From Dokdonella_A sp044227025 (GTDB taxonomy: Bacteria > Pseudomonadota > Gammaproteobacteria > Xanthomonadales > Rhodanobacteraceae), in NCBI RefSeq assembly GCF_044227025.1, contig NZ_JBGAFX010000003.1, positions 186,001 through 250,000 on the forward strand: a stretch of DNA of 64,000 nt, given 5' to 3'. The notes beneath the pieces are model-generated. The model had not been told where the DNA came from. It searched no databases and saw nothing but the letters and a program-made list of their open reading frames with translations. Positions 34,166-45,178 of this stretch are shown piece by piece (position 1 is the first letter of the stretch; each line of letters starts with the position of its first letter). The translations under genes and the position numbers were made by a program.

Positions 34166-35548
34166 ATGGCCTCGTCCGCCCAGAATGCCGCCATCCCCGC
34201 CGCAGCCGAATGGTCGCCGGCGTCATGGCAGGCGTTTCCGCAGGCGCAGCAGCCGAGCTATGCCGACGCCGCCGAGCTCGCGCAGGCGCTCGCACAGCTG
34301 TCGGAGCTGCCGCCGCTCGTCACCTCGTGGGAGATCCTGTCGCTGAAGCATCTGCTGGCGGAAGCCGCCGAAGGGCGGCGTTTCCTGCTGCAGGGCGGCG
34401 ATTGCGCCGAGAGTTTCGATGACTGCACCTCACCGCTGATCTCGAACCGGTTGAAGGTCATGCTGCAGATGAGTCTGGTGCTCGTGCACGGACTCAAGTT
34501 GCCGGTCGTGCGCGTCGGCCGCTTCGCCGGGCAGTACGCCAAGCCGCGTTCGGCGGACACCGAAACACGCGACGGCGTGACGCTCCCGTGCTATCGCGGC
34601 GACCTCGTCAACGCCGCCGCATTCAACGCCGAAGCGCGCCGTGCGGATCCGCAGCGCCTGATCCGCGGGCATGCCCGTTCTGCGATGACGATGAATTTCG
34701 TGCGCGCGCTGATCGACGGTGGATTCGCCGATCTGCACCATCCCGAATACTGGGACCTCGGCTGGGTCAGGCATTCGCCGCTGCAGGACGAGTACCGCGC
34801 GATGGTCGAGTCGATCGGCAATTCGCTGCGTTTCATGGAGACGCTTGCGGGCGAGCCGCTCGGCAGCTTCCAGCGGGTCGATTTCCACACCTCGCACGAA
34901 GCACTGGTGCTGCACTACGAAGAAGCGCTCACGCGAACGGTGCCGCGCCAGCCGGGATGGTTCAATCTGTCCACGCATTTTCCGTGGATCGGCATGCGCA
35001 CGGCCGCACTCGATGGCGCGCACGTCGAATATTTCCGCGGCATCCGCAACCCGATCGCGGTGAAGATCGGGCCGTCCACCACGCCGGAACAATTGCAGCG
35101 GCTCGTGGACGTGCTCGATCCGGAGCGTGAACCGGGACGCCTGACCCTGATCCACCGCATGGGTGCGGCGAAGGTCGAAAGCGCCCTGCCACCGTTGCTC
35201 GGTGCGATGAAGGCTGTGCAGCGCGAACCGCTGTGGGTGTGCGACCCCATGCACGGCAACATCGAGACGCTCGGCAACGGCGTCAAGACGCGTCGCTTCG
35301 CCAATATCCGCAGCGAGCTGGAACGCGCGTTCGACGTGCATGCCGCGGCCGGCACGCGCCTCGGAGGCGTGCACCTGGAACTCACGGGCGAGAACGTGAC
35401 CGAATGCATGGGTGGCGCGCGCGACCTGACCGAACTCGACCTCGCGCGCGCGTACAAGTCGCAGGTCGATCCGCGCCTGAACTACGAGCAGTCGCTGGAG
35501 CTGGCCATGCTGATTGTGCGCAAGCGCGGCGCACTTTCCGGCTCATGA
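34166..35548 (+). CDS. 3-deoxy-7-phosphoheptulonate (DAHP) synthase, class II
   Basis: 460 aa. It catalyses phosphoenolpyruvate plus erythrose 4-phosphate to DAHP, the first step of aromatic amino acid synthesis. It is the plant/Pseudomonas-type class II enzyme, not the AroFGH class I. Seen are LLQGGDCAESFDD with the metal-ligand Cys, VRVGRFAGQYAKPRS, the PEP-binding region KIGPSTTPEQLQ, CDPMHGN, and HLELTGENVTECMGG followed by DPRLNYEQSLELA with the C-terminal metal ligands. Feedback properties cannot be read from the sequence. A single gene between dsbB and convergent typA. Confidence 0.95.
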   Translation: MASSAQNAAIPAAAEWSPASWQAFPQAQQPSYADAAELAQALAQLSELPPLVTSWEILSLKHLLAEAAEGRRFLLQGGDCAESFDDCTSPLISNRLKVMLQMSLVLVHGLKLPVVRVGRFAGQYAKPRSADTETRDGVTLPCYRGDLVNAAAFNAEARRADPQRLIRGHARSAMTMNFVRALIDGGFADLHHPEYWDLGWVRHSPLQDEYRAMVESIGNSLRFMETLAGEPLGSFQRVDFHTSHEALVLHYEEALTRTVPRQPGWFNLSTHFPWIGMRTAALDGAHVEYFRGIRNPIAVKIGPSTTPEQLQRLVDVLDPEREPGRLTLIHRMGAAKVESALPPLLGAMKAVQREPLWVCDPMHGNIETLGNGVKTRRFANIRSELERAFDVHAAAGTRLGGVHLELTGENVTECMGGARDLTELDLARAYKSQVDPRLNYEQSLELAMLIVRKRGALSGS

Positions 35549-35586
35549 CGTGCGGCGGCCTGCGCGCGGAAGCGCGCGGCCGCGGG

Positions 35587-37419
<1,833 letters not shown>

Positions 37420-37589
37420 CGGACTGACCTGCAGCCGGTGTTTCCGGCCGTGCATGGAAGGGGACGGCAAGGGCCGCGAGCTAGCCGCCGATTATAGCCC
37501 GGACTTGTTGCGGCCGTCTTGTGGGCGCCTGAACCGGCGATTCAGGTCGATGGATCGGGTACGCTGCCCGTTTTGGCCCGAGGAATCCC

Positions 37590-38120
37590 ATGTCGACCCT
37601 GCCCGAATTGACCGCCGAGATCGCGACCGCGCACGGCACCATCCACATTCGCCTGTTTGCCGATCAGGTCCCGATGACCGTCGCGAGCTTCGCCAATCTC
37701 GCCCGGCGCGGTTTCTACAACGGAAAGACCTTCCACCGCGTGATCCCGGACTTCATGGTCCAGGGCGGTTGCCCGCAGGGCAGCGGTACCGGTGGCCCGG
37801 GCTACCAGTTCGACGACGAAATCGTTCCGGGCCTCAAGCATGACCGCCCCGGCATCCTGTCGATGGCGAATGCCGGCCAGCGCATGGGCCGTGGCACCAA
37901 CGGCAGCCAGTTCTTCATTACCCACGTGCCGACCTCGTGGCTGGACGGCAAGCACAGCGTGTTCGGCAGCGTGGTCGGCCCGGCCGACCAGGCGATCGTA
38001 GACAAGATCAAGGGTGGCGACATGATCACCTCGATCACTATCAAGGGTGACACCGCACCGCTGTTCGCGCAGCAGAAGGCGCATCTGGACGAGTGGAACG
38101 CAATCCTCGATCGCCACTGA
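37590..38120 (+). CDS. Cyclophilin-type peptidyl-prolyl cis-trans isomerase, cytoplasmic
   Basis: 176 aa, no signal peptide, so it is the PpiB-like cytosolic class. Catalytic core: GKTFHRVIPDFMVQGGCPQG with the active-site Arg, GTNGSQFFITHVPTSWLDGK and HSVFGSVV. It isomerises Xaa-Pro bonds during protein folding. It is divergent from typA across a 170-nt region and ends at a strong bidirectional terminator. Confidence 0.95.
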   Translation: MSTLPELTAEIATAHGTIHIRLFADQVPMTVASFANLARRGFYNGKTFHRVIPDFMVQGGCPQGSGTGGPGYQFDDEIVPGLKHDRPGILSMANAGQRMGRGTNGSQFFITHVPTSWLDGKHSVFGSVVGPADQAIVDKIKGGDMITSITIKGDTAPLFAQQKAHLDEWNAILDRH

Positions 38121-38145
38121 GCGGCACGCGCATTGCAATGCAAAA

Positions 38146-38169
38146 GGCCGCCCGAAGGGCGGCCTTTTT
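38146..38169. terminator. Bidirectional intrinsic terminator
   Basis: AAAA, then GGCCGCCC-GAA-GGGCGGCC (38146-38164), then TTTTT (38165-38169). It serves the cyclophilin gene on + and, because of the A-run on the left, the GlsB-type gene on -. Confidence 0.9.
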
Positions 38170-38188
38170 GTTGTTCGCCCAACCGGCG

Positions 38189-38458
38189 TCAGGCTTGGGT
38201 GTTGCGCCGGAACATGCGGTAAACGGCGAGCAGGATCAGCGAGCCGATCACGCCACCGATGAAGCCGGATGGCTCGATCGAGCCCGTCGCGCTCATGTTC
38301 GTCCCGAAAATCAGGCTGGCGAGGAATCCGCCAAGGAACATGCCGGCGACGCCGAGCAGGCCGGTGATGATGAATCCGCCCGGATCCTTGCCCGGCATCA
38401 GGAACTTCGCTACGACGCCGACGAGCAGGCCGATGAGGAACATCCAGAGGTAGTGCAT
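38189..38458 (-). CDS. GlsB/YeaQ/YmgE family small membrane protein
   Basis: 89 aa with three hydrophobic segments (about 4-22, 30-52 and 62-82) and the glycine-rich family pattern GFIITGLLGVAGMFLGG and SGFIGGVIGSLILLAVYR. These transglycosylase-associated (Pfam Transgly_assoc) proteins are linked to stress responses; their molecular role is not settled. The start at 38458 is set by SD GGAG six bases upstream and the normal short N-terminus; the longer open frame (38590) is not supported. Confidence 0.9.
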   Translation of the reverse strand: MHYLWMFLIGLLVGVVAKFLMPGKDPGGFIITGLLGVAGMFLGGFLASLIFGTNMSATGSIEPSGFIGGVIGSLILLAVYRMFRRNTQA

Positions 38459-38674
38459 GGAGAACTCCGTTGCGCGGTGTGGATGGCCCGGCAACTCTAG
38501 CGCAAGTCCGCGGTCGCCGTTACTGGTGGACTGCAACGGACAAATCGAAAGCAGCTCGCTCGGTCTCGGCGCACGGCACTTGTGCCTCACTCGGCCCGTA
38601 GCTTCGGCCAGAGCCTCGCTCCGGCTCGGCGTCCGGGTCGCCGATCCCGTCGCCGGTTACCTTGCGCCAGCTGC

Positions 38675-38689
38675 GCAACGAATCGTTGC
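38675..38689. promoter_or_regulatory. Palindrome upstream of the aminotransferase gene, possible operator
   Basis: GCAACGA-A-TCGTTGC is a perfect 7-bp dyad about 70 nt before the start codon, overlapping a TTGCGG (38686-38691) that could be a -35. No strong -10 is seen (GATACC near 38712). The rest of the spacer 38459-38758 shows nothing definite. Function inferred only from position and symmetry. Confidence 0.35.
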
Positions 38690-38758
38690 GGCGCGCAAAA
38701 CAGTTTCGTGTGATACCATTTTCCGCCTCCGAACCGCCTGTTTCCGCGAGGAACTTCC

Positions 38759-39955
38759 ATGCTGACTCTCGCCGCGCGCATGAGCCGCGCCAAGCCCAGT
38801 GCGATCATGGCCGTGGCCGAAAGGGCCAAGCAACTCAAGGCCGCGGGCCGCGACATCGTGAGCTTCTCGATCGGCGTGCCGAACTTCCTGCCGGGCGAGC
38901 ACGTCTATGCGGCCGTGCGCGACGCGCTGGCGAAGGACAGCGGCCAGTACGGTTCCAATCGCGGCGCGGACTCGTTGCTCGACGCGTTCCTTCATCACCT
39001 GGAAGGCAGCGGCCTCAACGGCTACACGCGCAAGAACATTGCAACCGGCATCGGCGCCAAGCATGTGCTGTACAACCTGGCCGAGGCGCTGCTCGATCCG
39101 GGCGACACGATCGCGTTCGCGGTGCCGTACTGGACCACCTATGTCGACATCGCCGAGATCGTCGACGCGAAGATGCGCCTGATGCCGTGCCCGGCCAGCC
39201 AGAACTACAAGCTCACGCCAGCGCAGCTTGATGCCGCGCTGCCAGGCGTGAAGGTGTTCCTGTTCAACAATCCGAACAACCCGACCGGCATGGTCTACAC
39301 GAAAGACGAGATCGCCGCGCTCGCCGACGTATTGATCAAACATCCGGACGTCTGGATCATCTGCGACGACATCTACAACCGCATGGTGTTCGACGGCGTG
39401 GGCTATCACAACTTCGTCAACGCGCGCCCGGAGCTGCGCGAGCGAACGATCCATGTCGACTCGATTTCCAAGACCTACGGCATGCCGGGCTGGCGCGTCG
39501 GCTTCATCGCCGCACCGGAACAAGTGGCGCAGGCATTCGTCACGCTGAACTCCAATCACATCACCAACATCCCGGAGATCGTCACCGCGGCAGCGGTTGC
39601 CGCGCTCGGCGGGCCGCAGGACGTTCCGACTCAGAAGTGCGCGGAATTCCAAGCCAAGCGCGACCAGGTGCTCGCCGCCATGAACTCGATCGCGGGCGTG
39701 GTCTGCCCGCGACCGCAGGGTGCGTTCTACGTGTTTCCGGATGTCTCCTGCGCGTTCGGCAAGCGTCACGGCGAACGCGCAATCGCCAACGACGTCGACC
39801 TGTGCAATGCGCTGCTCGAGGTCAAGGGCGTCGCCTGCGTGCCTGGCTCGGCGTTCGGCGAACCGAACGCACTGCGTATTTCCTATACCTGCCCGACCGC
39901 GCAGCTGCCGGAAGGGTTGAAGCGGTTCCGCGAATTCTTCGCCGAGCTGAGCTGA
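38759..39955 (+). CDS. Class I PLP-dependent aminotransferase (aspartate/aromatic-type)
   Basis: 398 aa, fold type I, subgroup similar to the Ib aspartate and prephenate aminotransferases. Seen are GVPNFLPGE, the PLP-binding NNPNNPTG with the conserved Asn, ICDDIYNRMVF, the Schiff-base Lys in DSISKTYGMPGWRVGF and the substrate Arg near NALRISYTCP. Likely reaction: transfer of an amino group between aspartate or a related amino acid and 2-oxoglutarate; exact specificity is not readable. SD GAGGAA. mdh follows after 91 nt and makes oxaloacetate, the product of aspartate transamination. Confidence 0.85.
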   Translation: MLTLAARMSRAKPSAIMAVAERAKQLKAAGRDIVSFSIGVPNFLPGEHVYAAVRDALAKDSGQYGSNRGADSLLDAFLHHLEGSGLNGYTRKNIATGIGAKHVLYNLAEALLDPGDTIAFAVPYWTTYVDIAEIVDAKMRLMPCPASQNYKLTPAQLDAALPGVKVFLFNNPNNPTGMVYTKDEIAALADVLIKHPDVWIICDDIYNRMVFDGVGYHNFVNARPELRERTIHVDSISKTYGMPGWRVGFIAAPEQVAQAFVTLNSNHITNIPEIVTAAAVAALGGPQDVPTQKCAEFQAKRDQVLAAMNSIAGVVCPRPQGAFYVFPDVSCAFGKRHGERAIANDVDLCNALLEVKGVACVPGSAFGEPNALRISYTCPTAQLPEGLKRFREFFAELS

Positions 39956-39960
39956 CAGCT

Positions 39961-40035
39961 GGGAATCGGCAATCGGGAGTCGTAGAAGCAACAGGTTCCC
40001 ATTCCCCTATCCCCATTCCCCAATCACCACTCCCG
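39961..40035. repeat. GGGAATCGG-type repeat between the aminotransferase gene and mdh
   Basis: GGGAATCGGCAATCGGGAGTCG on the left is partly complementary to CCCATTCCCCTATCCCCATT and CCAATCACCACTCCCG on the right. It is a degenerate member of the family at 364-444, ending just before the mdh SD region. Confidence 0.55.
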
Positions 40036-40046
40036 AGGCTTCTGAC

Positions 40047-41033
40047 ATGAAAGCTCCCGTCCGTGTTGCCGTCACCGGTGCCGCCGGCCAGATCGGCTAC
40101 GCCCTGCTGTTCCGCATCGCCGCCGGCGACATGCTCGGCGCCGACCAGCCGGTGATCCTGCACCTGCTCGAGATCACCCCGGCGCTGCCCGCGCTGCAGG
40201 GTGTCGTGATGGAACTCAACGACTGCGCCTTCCCGACCCTCGCAGGCGTGGTTGCGACCGACGACGCCAACGTCGCATTCAAGGATGTCGACTACGCGCT
40301 GCTGGTCGGCGCGCGTCCGCGCGGCCCGGGCATGGAGCGCAAGGACCTGCTCGAGGCGAACGGCGCGATCTTCGCCCCGCAGGGCAAGGCGCTGAACGAG
40401 CATGCCAAGCGCAACGTGAAAGTGCTGGTGGTCGGCAATCCGGCCAACACCAATGCGCTGATCGCGCAGCAGAACGCGCCCGACCTCGATCCCAACTGCT
40501 TCACCGCAATGGTCCGCCTCGACCACAACCGCGCGCTGTCGCAGCTTGCCGAGAAGACCGGCGCGCGCACTACCGACATCCGGCGCATGACGATATGGGG
40601 CAACCATTCGTCGACGCAGTACCCGGACATCCATCATTCGACGGTTCAGGGCAAGGCCGCGATCGGGCTGGTCGACCAAGCCTGGTACAAGGATACGTTC
40701 ATCCCGACCGTGCAACAGCGCGGCGCCGCGATCATCAAGGCGCGTGGCGCGTCGTCGGCGGCCTCCGCGGCCTCCGCGGCAATCGACCATATGCGCAACT
40801 GGGCGCTCGGAACGGTCGAGGGCGACTGGGTTTCGATGGGCATTCCGTCGGACGGTTCGTACGGCATCCAGCCCGGCGTGATCTACGGGTATCCGGTCAC
40901 GGTCAGGGACGGCAAGTTCGCAATCGTGCAGGGGCTGGAGATCAACGCATTCTCGCGCGAGCGCATGGACGCGACCGATAAAGAGCTGCGCGAAGAGCGC
41001 GCGGGCGTCGAACACCTGTTCGCCAAGCGCTGA
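40047..41033 (+). CDS. mdh: Malate dehydrogenase
   Basis: 328-aa NAD-dependent enzyme of the citric acid cycle, of the cytosolic-type malate dehydrogenase family common in beta- and gammaproteobacteria. N-terminal NAD fold VAVTGAAGQIGYALL; substrate arginines in GARPRGPGMERKDLL and MVRLDHNRALSQLA; catalytic His in TIWGNHSSTQYPD. Near the C-terminus GVIYGYPVTV. Its neighbour is an aminotransferase gene, and a 7-bp stem lies 13 nt after the stop. Confidence 0.96.
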   Translation: MKAPVRVAVTGAAGQIGYALLFRIAAGDMLGADQPVILHLLEITPALPALQGVVMELNDCAFPTLAGVVATDDANVAFKDVDYALLVGARPRGPGMERKDLLEANGAIFAPQGKALNEHAKRNVKVLVVGNPANTNALIAQQNAPDLDPNCFTAMVRLDHNRALSQLAEKTGARTTDIRRMTIWGNHSSTQYPDIHHSTVQGKAAIGLVDQAWYKDTFIPTVQQRGAAIIKARGASSAASAASAAIDHMRNWALGTVEGDWVSMGIPSDGSYGIQPGVIYGYPVTVRDGKFAIVQGLEINAFSRERMDATDKELREERAGVEHLFAKR

Positions 41034-41046
41034 TCAAGCGTCGCTG

Positions 41047-41065
41047 CCCCGGCGCCATGCCGGGG
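41047..41065 (+). terminator. Hairpin after mdh, weak terminator candidate
   Basis: CCCCGGC-GCCAT-GCCGGGG, a perfect 7-bp stem 13 nt after the mdh stop. No T-run, so termination would be inefficient or Rho-dependent. Confidence 0.5.
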
Positions 41066-41281
41066 CGGTGTCCACAGCGACGCGATATTTGAAGCGCCGC
41101 ACAGGGGCGGGGCGCCGCTGCTGCCGCCGCCAGTCGCTCCGGCGGATGTCTCCGATCGCCAGGCGACACACCTTGTCATCCCGCAGCTATTGACACCCGC
41201 GGTCGCGCGCGCTGGACTGGCGCCGGCCGTCCGCCAACCGTGGGTAGAGCAGGGACCGCTGGCAACGCAATCCGGGGAAGC

Positions 41282-44221
41282 ATGGATCACTGTTCCACCA
41301 CCGCGACGTCGGCCGACTCGCTCCAGCTGGAGTGCCTGCTCCGGCTGGTCGAGCTGACGACGCCGCGCGAGACGGCGCAGGCGGTTGTCGACCTGGCGCA
41401 GCGCCATTTCGGTTGCAGCGCGCGGATGGTGATGTGGCTCGACGACACCCCTGAAGCACTCGGCGCGCAGGACCACGGCACGCCGTCGAGGGAGGAGTTG
41501 CGTCGCGTCGGCGCGTTGATGCGCGGCGCACGGGACATCGTCAGCGACGCAACGCACGTCGACGTCCGTCTTGCCGACGATCGCGCGGCCCTGCTGCTGA
41601 CGTTCGCTGCCGGCGCGCTGGTGCCGCCGCTGGATGCGTTCGCGCCGTGCATGAAACTCGCGGGGCAGCAGGTGCGCCGCGCGCTGCAGCTGGCCGACCT
41701 GCACCAGTCGCACAAGCAGCTCGAACACTCCGAAGCGTTGCAGCGCGCGTTGTTCGCGATCTCCGATCTCGCCGGTTCCGACCGCGACATGCCGGAACTG
41801 CTGCGTGGCATCCACGCGATCGTCAGCACGCTGATGTACGCGGAGAACTTCTTCATCGTGCGCTACGACGCCGAGCTGGACAGCCTGCGGTTCCTCTACT
41901 TTGCCGACACCGAAGACACCGAGGTGCCGGACCCGTCCGACGACATCCCGATGGACGGCCTGCGCGGCACGCTGACCTGGTACCTGATCACCGGCGGCAA
42001 GGCGTTGATGGGCAGCATCGACGATCTGAAGCAGCAAATCCAAGGGCCATTGCTCGCGGTGGGACCGGACAGCGTCGACTGGCTCGGCGTGCCGATGCTG
42101 CGCAACGGCAAGGTCCTCGGTGCGCTGGTCGTGCAGAGTTACCTGGAAGGTTTCGGCTTCACAGGCGAAGACCGTGCGCTGCTCGAGTTCGTCGGCACCC
42201 ACATCCTGACCGCGCTCGAGCGCAAGCGGAACCAGGAGGACCTCGAACAGGAAGTGCGCCTGCGCACGCTCGAACTGGCCGATGCGAACCGCGGCCTGCA
42301 ACTGGAAGTGCTGGAGCGCCAGCGCGCGGAGCGCCTGCAGGCGGCGCTCTTCCACATCGCCCAGCTGGCGACCGCCGATATCGACGAGAACGAGTTCTAC
42401 GAACGCCTGCATGCGGTGGTCGGCGAGCTGCTCAATGCCGAGAATTTCTTCATCGCGCTGCTTTCCGATGACCGGCGCATCCTGTCCTTCCCGTACTACG
42501 TCGATGCCGGCGCACGGCGCACCGCATCGCGCGAGGTCGGCCGCGGCCTGAGCGAGTACGTGTTGCGCACGGGCGTTCCCCTGCTCGGCGACAACGAGCG
42601 CATCGACGAACTGGCGCGCGACGGCGAGGTCGACCCGGCGCGCATCGGACGTCCCGCAAGGTGCTGGCTCGGGGTGCCGTTGCGGGTGGACGACCAGCCG
42701 ATCGGCGTCGTCGTCGTGCAGAGTTACACCGAGTCGGTCTCGTACGGTCCGCCCGACCAGGAACTGCTCAGCTTCGCGGCGCTGCAGATCGCCAACAGCA
42801 TCCACCGGCGGCGATCGGCGGTGTCGCTGCAGCGCGCGAACACCGAGCTCGAGCAGCGTGTCGCGGAACGGACCCATGAGCTGCGGGAGGAGGTCCTGCA
42901 GCGCGAACGCGCGCAGCAACAGCTCCGGCACCAGCTCATGCACGATGCGCTGACGGGCCTGCCGAATCGCGGTTTCCTGCGTGAGCGGCTCGACCGCGTG
43001 CTGGCGCAGCTGCGGCACGATCCACAGCGACGCTGCGCGCTGCTCTATCTGGACGTCGACCGCTTCAAGGTGGTCAACGACAGCCTCGGGCATCTTGCCG
43101 GGGACGATATGCTCAAGGCGGTGGCGAGCCGCCTGCTCAAGTGCGTGCGCGAACCCGACATGGTCGCGCGCCTCTCCGGCGATGAGTTCGCGATCCTGAT
43201 CGAAGACATCGGGCATCCGGACGCGGCGCGCGAAGTCGCGCGGCGCGTACTCGACACGCTCGGCATGCCGTTGCAGCTGGCCGGCAGCGAAATCGATCCG
43301 TCGGTCAGCATCGGCGTCGCGATCGGTGATGGCAACTATGTCGCAGCGGACGAACTGCTGCGCGATGCGGACCTCGCGCTGTACCGGGCGAAGGAACTCG
43401 GTCGCAAGCGTTTCATGCTGTTCGACGAATCCCTCGCGAAGAATGCAATCGATGTGCTGGCGATCGAGGGTGAACTGCGCGCCGGCCTGCGCAAGGGCGA
43501 GTTCGACCCCTATTTCCAACCGTTCTGCCACCTCCAAAGCGGGGAAGTGATCGGGTACGAGGCGTTGCTGCGCTGGAACCATCCACGCGAGGGCGTGCTC
43601 CCGCCGGTTGCATTCCTGCGTGTCGCACAGGACAGCGGCCAGATCGAGGCGATCGACTGGCGCGTGTTCGAGACGGCGTGCAGCGCGATCCAGCGCGTGC
43701 CTGCGCAATCTGCGTTCCTGACCATCAACGTCTCGGCCCTGCACCTGCAGCATGCCGACTTCGATCGGCGCCTGGTGCGCCTGCTCGAACGCACCGGCCT
43801 CGATCCGGCCCGGCTCGTCATCGAAGTCACCGAAGGTTCGTTGCTGGACGATCCCGAGCGCGTTCGCGCGACGCTGGAACGCCTGCGCGGAATCGGCATC
43901 GGTGCGGCGCTGGACGACTTCGGCACCGGCTATTCGTCGCTCAGCTACCTGCATTCCTTGCCATTACGCATGCTGAAGATCGATCGTTCATTCGTGCACG
44001 CGCTCGACGAAGGCACGCCGGCGACCACGACGGTCGTCGTCGCGATCCTGGCCCTCGCACGTGCGCTGGGGATCCAGGTCATCGCCGAAGGCATCGAGAC
44101 CGTCGCGCAGCGCAACGCGCTGATCCGGATGGGCTGCGAATTCGGCCAAGGCTACCTGCTCGGCCGGCCGGCGCCGCTTGACCACTGGATGCCCGTGCCG
44201 CAGGCGATGCTGACCCGGTAG
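41282..44221 (+). CDS. Multi-GAF GGDEF-EAL protein (cyclic-di-GMP cyclase/phosphodiesterase)
   Basis: 979 aa, no signal peptide or membrane span, so a cytosolic sensor. About residues 10-150 are GAF-like; 155-310 and 352-505 are two clearer GAF domains sharing AENFFI. Coiled-coil stretches lie near 312-350 and 515-550. The GGDEF domain has SGDEF (632-636) with an RxxD product-inhibition site R623-D626 exactly five residues before it. The EAL domain has E760-A-L, EVTEGSLL, LDDFGTGYSS, LKIDRSF, IAEGIET and a final GQGYLLGRP, so it should be active. ATG 41282 has SD GGGGAAG; a GTG at 41240 is possible. Ligands of the GAF domains are unknown. Confidence 0.93.
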   Translation: MDHCSTTATSADSLQLECLLRLVELTTPRETAQAVVDLAQRHFGCSARMVMWLDDTPEALGAQDHGTPSREELRRVGALMRGARDIVSDATHVDVRLADDRAALLLTFAAGALVPPLDAFAPCMKLAGQQVRRALQLADLHQSHKQLEHSEALQRALFAISDLAGSDRDMPELLRGIHAIVSTLMYAENFFIVRYDAELDSLRFLYFADTEDTEVPDPSDDIPMDGLRGTLTWYLITGGKALMGSIDDLKQQIQGPLLAVGPDSVDWLGVPMLRNGKVLGALVVQSYLEGFGFTGEDRALLEFVGTHILTALERKRNQEDLEQEVRLRTLELADANRGLQLEVLERQRAERLQAALFHIAQLATADIDENEFYERLHAVVGELLNAENFFIALLSDDRRILSFPYYVDAGARRTASREVGRGLSEYVLRTGVPLLGDNERIDELARDGEVDPARIGRPARCWLGVPLRVDDQPIGVVVVQSYTESVSYGPPDQELLSFAALQIANSIHRRRSAVSLQRANTELEQRVAERTHELREEVLQRERAQQQLRHQLMHDALTGLPNRGFLRERLDRVLAQLRHDPQRRCALLYLDVDRFKVVNDSLGHLAGDDMLKAVASRLLKCVREPDMVARLSGDEFAILIEDIGHPDAAREVARRVLDTLGMPLQLAGSEIDPSVSIGVAIGDGNYVAADELLRDADLALYRAKELGRKRFMLFDESLAKNAIDVLAIEGELRAGLRKGEFDPYFQPFCHLQSGEVIGYEALLRWNHPREGVLPPVAFLRVAQDSGQIEAIDWRVFETACSAIQRVPAQSAFLTINVSALHLQHADFDRRLVRLLERTGLDPARLVIEVTEGSLLDDPERVRATLERLRGIGIGAALDDFGTGYSSLSYLHSLPLRMLKIDRSFVHALDEGTPATTTVVVAILALARALGIQVIAEGIETVAQRNALIRMGCEFGQGYLLGRPAPLDHWMPVPQAMLTR

Positions 44222-44243
44222 GAGCGGTCCGGCCCACCTCGTC

Positions 44244-44258
44244 TGGGTTAAAATGTGC
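44244..44258 (+). promoter_or_regulatory. Candidate promoter of the prpB operon (sigma-54-like or sigma-70 -10)
   Basis: TGGGTTAAAATGTGC places GG (44245-44246) and GC (44257-44258) exactly 10 nt apart, as required for sigma-54 -24/-12 sites, though it matches the TGGCAC/TTGCA consensus only partly. It also contains TAAAAT (44249-44254), which could be a sigma-70 -10 with no good -35. It ends 27 nt before the prpB ATG. Enteric prp operons use sigma-54 with PrpR; no prpR is in the window. Confidence 0.35.
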
Positions 44259-44285
44259 GGCTACCGCCCGATTCCGGAGCCACGC

Positions 44286-45176
44286 ATGAGCCATCCGTCC
44301 GCCGGCGCCGCCTTCCGCGCCGCTGTCGCCGAAGAGCGCCCCCTGCAGGTCGTCGGCGCGATCACCGCCTATGCCGGATTGATGGCGAAGCACGTCGGCT
44401 ATCGCGCGTTGTACCTGTCCGGCGGTGGCGTGGCGGCGAACTCCCTCGGTGTCCCCGATCTCGGCATCAGCACGATGGAAGACGTGCTGACCGATGCGCG
44501 CCGCATCGTCGACGCGACCCGCATGCCGCTGCTGGTCGACATCGACACCGGCTGGGGCGGCGCGTTCAACATCGCGCGCACGATCCGCTCCTTCATCAAC
44601 GTCGGTGTCGCGGCGGTGCACATGGAGGACCAGGTCGGCCAGAAGCGATGTGGCCACCGTCCCGGCAAGGAAGTGGTGGCGGAGGGCGAGATGGTCGATC
44701 GCGTCAAGGCGGCCGTCGATGCGCGCACCGATGCGTCGTTCGTGATCATGGCGCGCACCGACGCAGCGGCGGTCGAAGGGATCGATGCCGCGATCGAGCG
44801 AGCGGTCGCCTACGTCGAGGCCGGTGCCGACATGATCTTCCCGGAGGCGATGAACACGCTCGACGACTACCGCCGCTTCAAGCAGGCGGTGAAGGTGCCG
44901 ATCCTCGCCAACCTGACCGAATTCGGCTCGACGCCGTTCTTCACGACCGGTGAATTGCGCGATGCGGGCGTCGATATCGCGCTGTATTGCTGCGGCGCCT
45001 ATCGGGCAATGAACAAGGCGGCGCTGGGCTTCTACGAAACCGTGCGCCGCGACGGCACTCAAAAGGCGGTCGTGCCGACGATGCAGACCCGCGCTGAGCT
45101 GTACGACTTCCTTGGCTATCACGCCTACGAGCAGAAGCTCGACGCGCTGTTCGCCGGCGCTCGCTCGGACGAGTAA
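44286..45176 (+). CDS. prpB: 2-methylisocitrate lyase
   Basis: 296 aa. It cleaves 2-methylisocitrate to pyruvate and succinate, the last step of the methylcitrate cycle for propionyl-CoA. It is a member of the isocitrate lyase/PEP mutase superfamily: the catalytic motif K120-RCGH, DIDTGWGG for Mg, HMEDQVGQ and ARTDAAAVEG. The frame opens at 44253, but ATG 44286 gives the family N-terminus. First gene of prpB-orphan-prpC. Confidence 0.95.
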   Translation: MSHPSAGAAFRAAVAEERPLQVVGAITAYAGLMAKHVGYRALYLSGGGVAANSLGVPDLGISTMEDVLTDARRIVDATRMPLLVDIDTGWGGAFNIARTIRSFINVGVAAVHMEDQVGQKRCGHRPGKEVVAEGEMVDRVKAAVDARTDASFVIMARTDAAAVEGIDAAIERAVAYVEAGADMIFPEAMNTLDDYRRFKQAVKVPILANLTEFGSTPFFTTGELRDAGVDIALYCCGAYRAMNKAALGFYETVRRDGTQKAVVPTMQTRAELYDFLGYHAYEQKLDALFAGARSDE

Positions 45177-45178
45177 CG

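Noticed and set aside
40883..43954. 1023-codon minus-strand frame opposite the GGDEF-EAL gene
   Set aside because: The plus strand carries full GGDEF and EAL motifs; the minus translation shows only composition bias.
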